This document shows, one piece after another, positions 4,442-6,919 of a stretch of DNA of 6,919 nt. Location of the stretch: contig DJDA01000069.1 of assembly GCA_002430835.1 (NCBI GenBank), forward strand, positions 10,813-17,731. The letters run 5' to 3'. Below the pieces are notes generated by a model, which worked only from the letters and a program-made list of their open reading frames with translations, searched no databases and was not told where the DNA came from. This DNA comes from Brevundimonas sp. UBA5936 (GTDB lineage: Bacteria; Pseudomonadota; Alphaproteobacteria; Caulobacterales; Caulobacteraceae). Each line of letters begins with the position of its first letter. Position 1 is the stretch's first letter. The translations under genes and the position numbers were made by a program.

Positions 4442-6919
4442 TCACGCGGCCCCCTTCAACGCCTCGGGCGCGTCTTCCATGACCTCGGCGATCAGGGCCT
4501 CGGCGCTTTCGTCCAGGATCATCTCGGCGGCGTCTCCCCCGACCCGTTCACGCCCGATCTGCATCAGCACCGGCACGCAGAAGGGCGAGGGCCGGTCCAG
4601 CCTCTTGTGCACGATGCGGCCGTGGATGCGGCTCAGGAGCTGGCCCAGCCGCGCCACGTCCAGCAGGCCCGTCGCCGCATCCGCCCGCGCCGTCCTCAGC
4701 AGCAGGTGATCCGGCTGATGCCGCCGCAGCACGTCGTAGATCAGGTCGGTCGAGAACGTCACCTGCCGCCCGGTCTTCTCCGCCCCCGGCTGGCGCTGCT
4801 CGATCAGGCCGGAGATCAGGGCGCAGTTGCGGAAGGAGCGCTTCATCATGAAGCTTTCCTCCAGCCAGGCCTCCAGATCGTCGCCCAGCATGTCCGGCTC
4901 GAACAGGGCGTCCAGATCGAGGTCGCCCATCGGCCGGATCGACCAGATCGCCAGCGAATAGTCCGTCACGACAAAGCCCAGAGGCCCGACGCCCATCCGG
5001 TCCAACCGCCGCGTCAGCAGCATGGCCAGGGTGGTGTGCGCCAGTCGTCCCTCGAACGGATAGGCGACCATGAAATGCCGCGTCCCGCGCGGAAATGTCT
5101 CAATGAGCAGGGTCTCGGCTGCCGGGATGGCGCTGCGTACCGCTTGCAGTTCCAGCCACTCCTGCACGTCGGGCGGCAGGACGCGCCAGTGATCGCGGTC
5201 CTGCACCATGCGCCGCACCCGTTCAGCCAACGAGGTGCCCAGCGGGAATTTCGAGCCGCCGTAGGAGGGGATCTTCGGGTCTTTATCGACGGCGGGCGAG
5301 ACGAGGGCGTCTGTCTTCACGATGCCCTGAAAGGCCCAGACCTGACCGGCGAAGACGAAGGTGTCCCCGGGCGTCATCTGTTCGAAATACCATTCCTCGG
5401 CCTCGCCGATCTTGCGCCCTGCGACCAGGTGCTTGCCGCCCGCGCGTCGTCCCGCGACCCGCACGTTCAGATTGGCGGCCGAGACGATGGCGCCGACGTT
5501 CATCCGGTGCCGCTGGGCCATCTGGGCGTTGCGGACCGTCCACTTGCCGTCGCGGGTGCGCACGATGCGGGCGAACCGGTCATAGGTGCGCAGGGCATAG
5601 CCGCCGACAGCGACCAGATCGACCACCTCCTCGAACGCCTCATAGGTCAGGCCGCGATAGGGCCCCGCCGTCGTCACCTCGGCGAACAGGTCGGGCAGGT
5701 CGAAGGCTTCCGAACAGGCGCAGCCCATGACGTGCTGGGCCAGCGTATCCAGCGTGCCGGTATGCTCCGGCTCCCAGTCGAAGGCGTTCTCAGCCACGGC
5801 CTCGCGCGCGGCCTGGCACTCCAGCATCTCGAAGCGGCTGGCTGGGACCATCAGGGCGCGCGACGGCTCGTCCAGCCGGTGATTGGCCCGGCCGATGCGC
5901 TGGACCAGACGGCTGGCTCCCTTGGGCGCGGCCAGTTGGATCACCAGATCGACGTCGCCCCAGTCGATGCCCAGGTCCAGCGTCGAGGTGCAGACCACGG
6001 CCTTGAGGTCGCCGCGCGCCATGGCCGCCTCGACCTTGCGCCTCTGCTCGGCGGCCAGGGAGCCGTGGTGCAGGGCGATCGGCAGGTCGTCCTCATTGAT
6101 CGCCCACAGCGACTGGAAGACGAACTCGGCCTGCCAGCGGGTGTTGACGAAGATCAGGCTGAGGCCGGCGCGGCGGATGGCGTCATAGACTTCGGGGATG
6201 GCGTGGACGCCGGTGTGCCCGGCCCAGGGCACGCGGCCTTCGCTGACCAGAACGTCGATCATCGGCGGCGCGCCGGGGTCGCCGAGCACGATGCGAATCC
6301 CTTCTCCCCTTGTGGGAGAAGGTGGGCCCGAAGGGCTCGGATGAGGGGTTTCTCTGTCGTCGGACGGGATGATGTCGGGAATGTCGCGAGACCCCTCATC
6401 CGTCAGGCTCCGCCTGCCACCTTCTCCCACAAGGGGAGAAGGGGAGAGCCAGTCGGCGATCTTTTGCGGATCGTCCACCGTCGCGCTCAGGGCCACCCGT
6501 CGCATCCCCGGCGCGAAGATCTGCAACCGCGCCAGCCCCAGCGCCAGCAAATCCCCCCGCTTGCCGCTCCAGATGGCGTGGACCTCGTCCAGCACCACGC
6601 ATTTCAGATCGGCGAAATAATCCCTCGCCCCCTCCCAGGCGCAGAACAGGGCCAACTGCTCCGGCGTGGTCAGCAGGATGTCGGGGGGGAAGTCGCGCTG
6701 GCGCTGTTTCTTCGACTGTTTGGTGTCGCCGGTGCGACTTTCGACGTGGATGTTCAGCCCGATCTCGCGGATGGGCGTCATCAGGTTGCGTTCGACGTCG
6801 GTGGTCAACGCCTTCAGCGGCGACAGATAAAGCGTGTGAACGCCAGATCCTGGCCCCGTCTGCGGCCTCGGTCCTCGTTCGGCCAGATCGATCAGGCTGG
6901 GCAGGAAGCCCGCCAGCGT
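4442..6919 (-). CDS. Ligase-associated Lhr-like DEXH-box DNA helicase, 5' end missing; carries an in-frame palindromic insert
   Basis: This superfamily 2 ATP-dependent helicase has 825 residues visible; the frame is open to the right edge. The first residues, TLAGFLPSLIDLAERG, are what normally follows Walker A GxGKT, so only the extreme N-terminus is missing. Numbering from the edge: motif Ia is LYLSPLKALTTDVERNL (30-46), TTPEQL is at 84-89, motif II is LDEVHAIW (110-117), motif III is LSAT (144-147), motif IV is IFVNTR (256-261), motif V is TSTLDLGIDWG (311-321) and motif VI is QRIGRANHR (340-348). The long C-terminal region is Lhr-type (winged-helix and DEAD/H-associated domains). Residues 159-207 are a Ser/Pro/Gly-rich insert encoded by palindromic element B, between RecA domains 1 and 2. 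PdeM lies downstream; helicases of this type occur in clusters with PdeM, an exonuclease and an ATP-dependent ligase. A TTG near 6808 is internal and not the start. Confidence 0.92.
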   Translation of the reverse strand, partial: TLAGFLPSLIDLAERGPRPQTGPGSGVHTLYLSPLKALTTDVERNLMTPIREIGLNIHVESRTGDTKQSKKQRQRDFPPDILLTTPEQLALFCAWEGARDYFADLKCVVLDEVHAIWSGKRGDLLALGLARLQIFAPGMRRVALSATVDDPQKIADWLSPSPLVGEGGRRSLTDEGSRDIPDIIPSDDRETPHPSPSGPPSPTRGEGIRIVLGDPGAPPMIDVLVSEGRVPWAGHTGVHAIPEVYDAIRRAGLSLIFVNTRWQAEFVFQSLWAINEDDLPIALHHGSLAAEQRRKVEAAMARGDLKAVVCTSTLDLGIDWGDVDLVIQLAAPKGASRLVQRIGRANHRLDEPSRALMVPASRFEMLECQAAREAVAENAFDWEPEHTGTLDTLAQHVMGCACSEAFDLPDLFAEVTTAGPYRGLTYEAFEEVVDLVAVGGYALRTYDRFARIVRTRDGKWTVRNAQMAQRHRMNVGAIVSAANLNVRVAGRRAGGKHLVAGRKIGEAEEWYFEQMTPGDTFVFAGQVWAFQGIVKTDALVSPAVDKDPKIPSYGGSKFPLGTSLAERVRRMVQDRDHWRVLPPDVQEWLELQAVRSAIPAAETLLIETFPRGTRHFMVAYPFEGRLAHTTLAMLLTRRLDRMGVGPLGFVVTDYSLAIWSIRPMGDLDLDALFEPDMLGDDLEAWLEESFMMKRSFRNCALISGLIEQRQPGAEKTGRQVTFSTDLIYDVLRRHQPDHLLLRTARADAATGLLDVARLGQLLSRIHGRIVHKRLDRPSPFCVPVLMQIGRERVGGDAAEMILDESAEALIAEVMEDAPEALKGAA
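6299..6443. repeat. Bipartite palindromic element, copy B (inside the helicase gene, translated)
   Basis: It has the same architecture as copy A: inverted units 6299-6349 (51 bp) and 6391-6443 (53 bp) around a 41-bp spacer. The outer stems are CCTTCTCCC/GGGAGAAGG. The inner hairpins are GCCC-GAA-GGGC in the left unit (4-bp stem, which accounts for the 2-bp shorter length) and CAGGC-GGA-GCCTG in the right unit, read on its own strand; each is followed by one A or T and then CGGATGAGGGGT. The helicase frame stays open throughout. Read in that frame, the right unit gives SPSPLVGEGGRRSLTDEG and the left unit PHPSPSGPPSPTRGEG. The insert corresponds to 49 codons (6299-6445). No target-site duplication is evident. 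Confidence 0.9.

Noticed and set aside
4278..6443. CRISPR array or IS element
   Set aside because: There are only two copies of an inverted-unit element, 1.9 kb apart, with no regular spacers, no transposase gene and no clear target-site duplications.
4442..6808. Helicase starting at the TTG near 6808
   Set aside because: The frame is open to the window edge and encodes the family's sequence after Walker A (TLAGFLPSL) and motif Ia (LSPLKAL) upstream of that codon.

Overview
The window reads as chromosomal DNA of a high-GC alphaproteobacterium. Protein resemblance, the short tightly packed operons and the recurring palindromic elements suggest Caulobacterales (Brevundimonas/Caulobacter-like). 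This assignment is inference; there is no rRNA or other marker to confirm it. All protein-coding space is accounted for by six genes, and no tRNA, rRNA, IS element or CRISPR array is visible.

Left half (1-3508): a branched-chain 2-oxoacid dehydrogenase locus arranged like the Pseudomonas bkd locus. Three genes run on the minus strand in the order bkdA1 (E1 alpha), bkdA2 (E1 beta) and bkdB (E2 acyltransferase, cut by the left edge after its second lipoyl lysine). The junctions are only a few bases long, so the three are almost certainly one transcript. Divergently, on the plus strand, lies an Lrp/AsnC-type regulator, the bkdR equivalent. The 148-bp gap between bkdA1 and bkdR holds a cluster of nested inverted repeats, the natural operator candidate. 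Together these genes would take branched-chain 2-oxoacids from Val/Leu/Ile catabolism to branched acyl-CoAs, with the regulator sensing amino acids.

Right half (3532-6919): two genes of the 'ligase-associated' DNA repair group, both on the minus strand. They are a large Lhr-like DEXH helicase, cut by the right edge just after its Walker A motif, and downstream of it the metallophosphoesterase PdeM. pdeM converges on bkdR across a 23-bp gap with a 12-bp inverted repeat that could act as a shared terminator.

The most unusual part is a repeated palindromic element of about 150 bp, present twice. Each copy has two inverted units of 51-53 bp, and each unit has a strong outer stem-loop (CCTTCTCCC / GGGAGAAGG) and a small inner hairpin with a GNA loop. 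The inner stem differs in sequence in all four units but stays paired, which is the covariation expected of a structured element. One copy lies between the helicase and pdeM and forms the pdeM ribosome-binding site. The other lies inside the helicase coding sequence and is read through in frame as a 49-residue insert between the two RecA-like domains. This resembles the in-frame palindromic elements described in Rickettsia.
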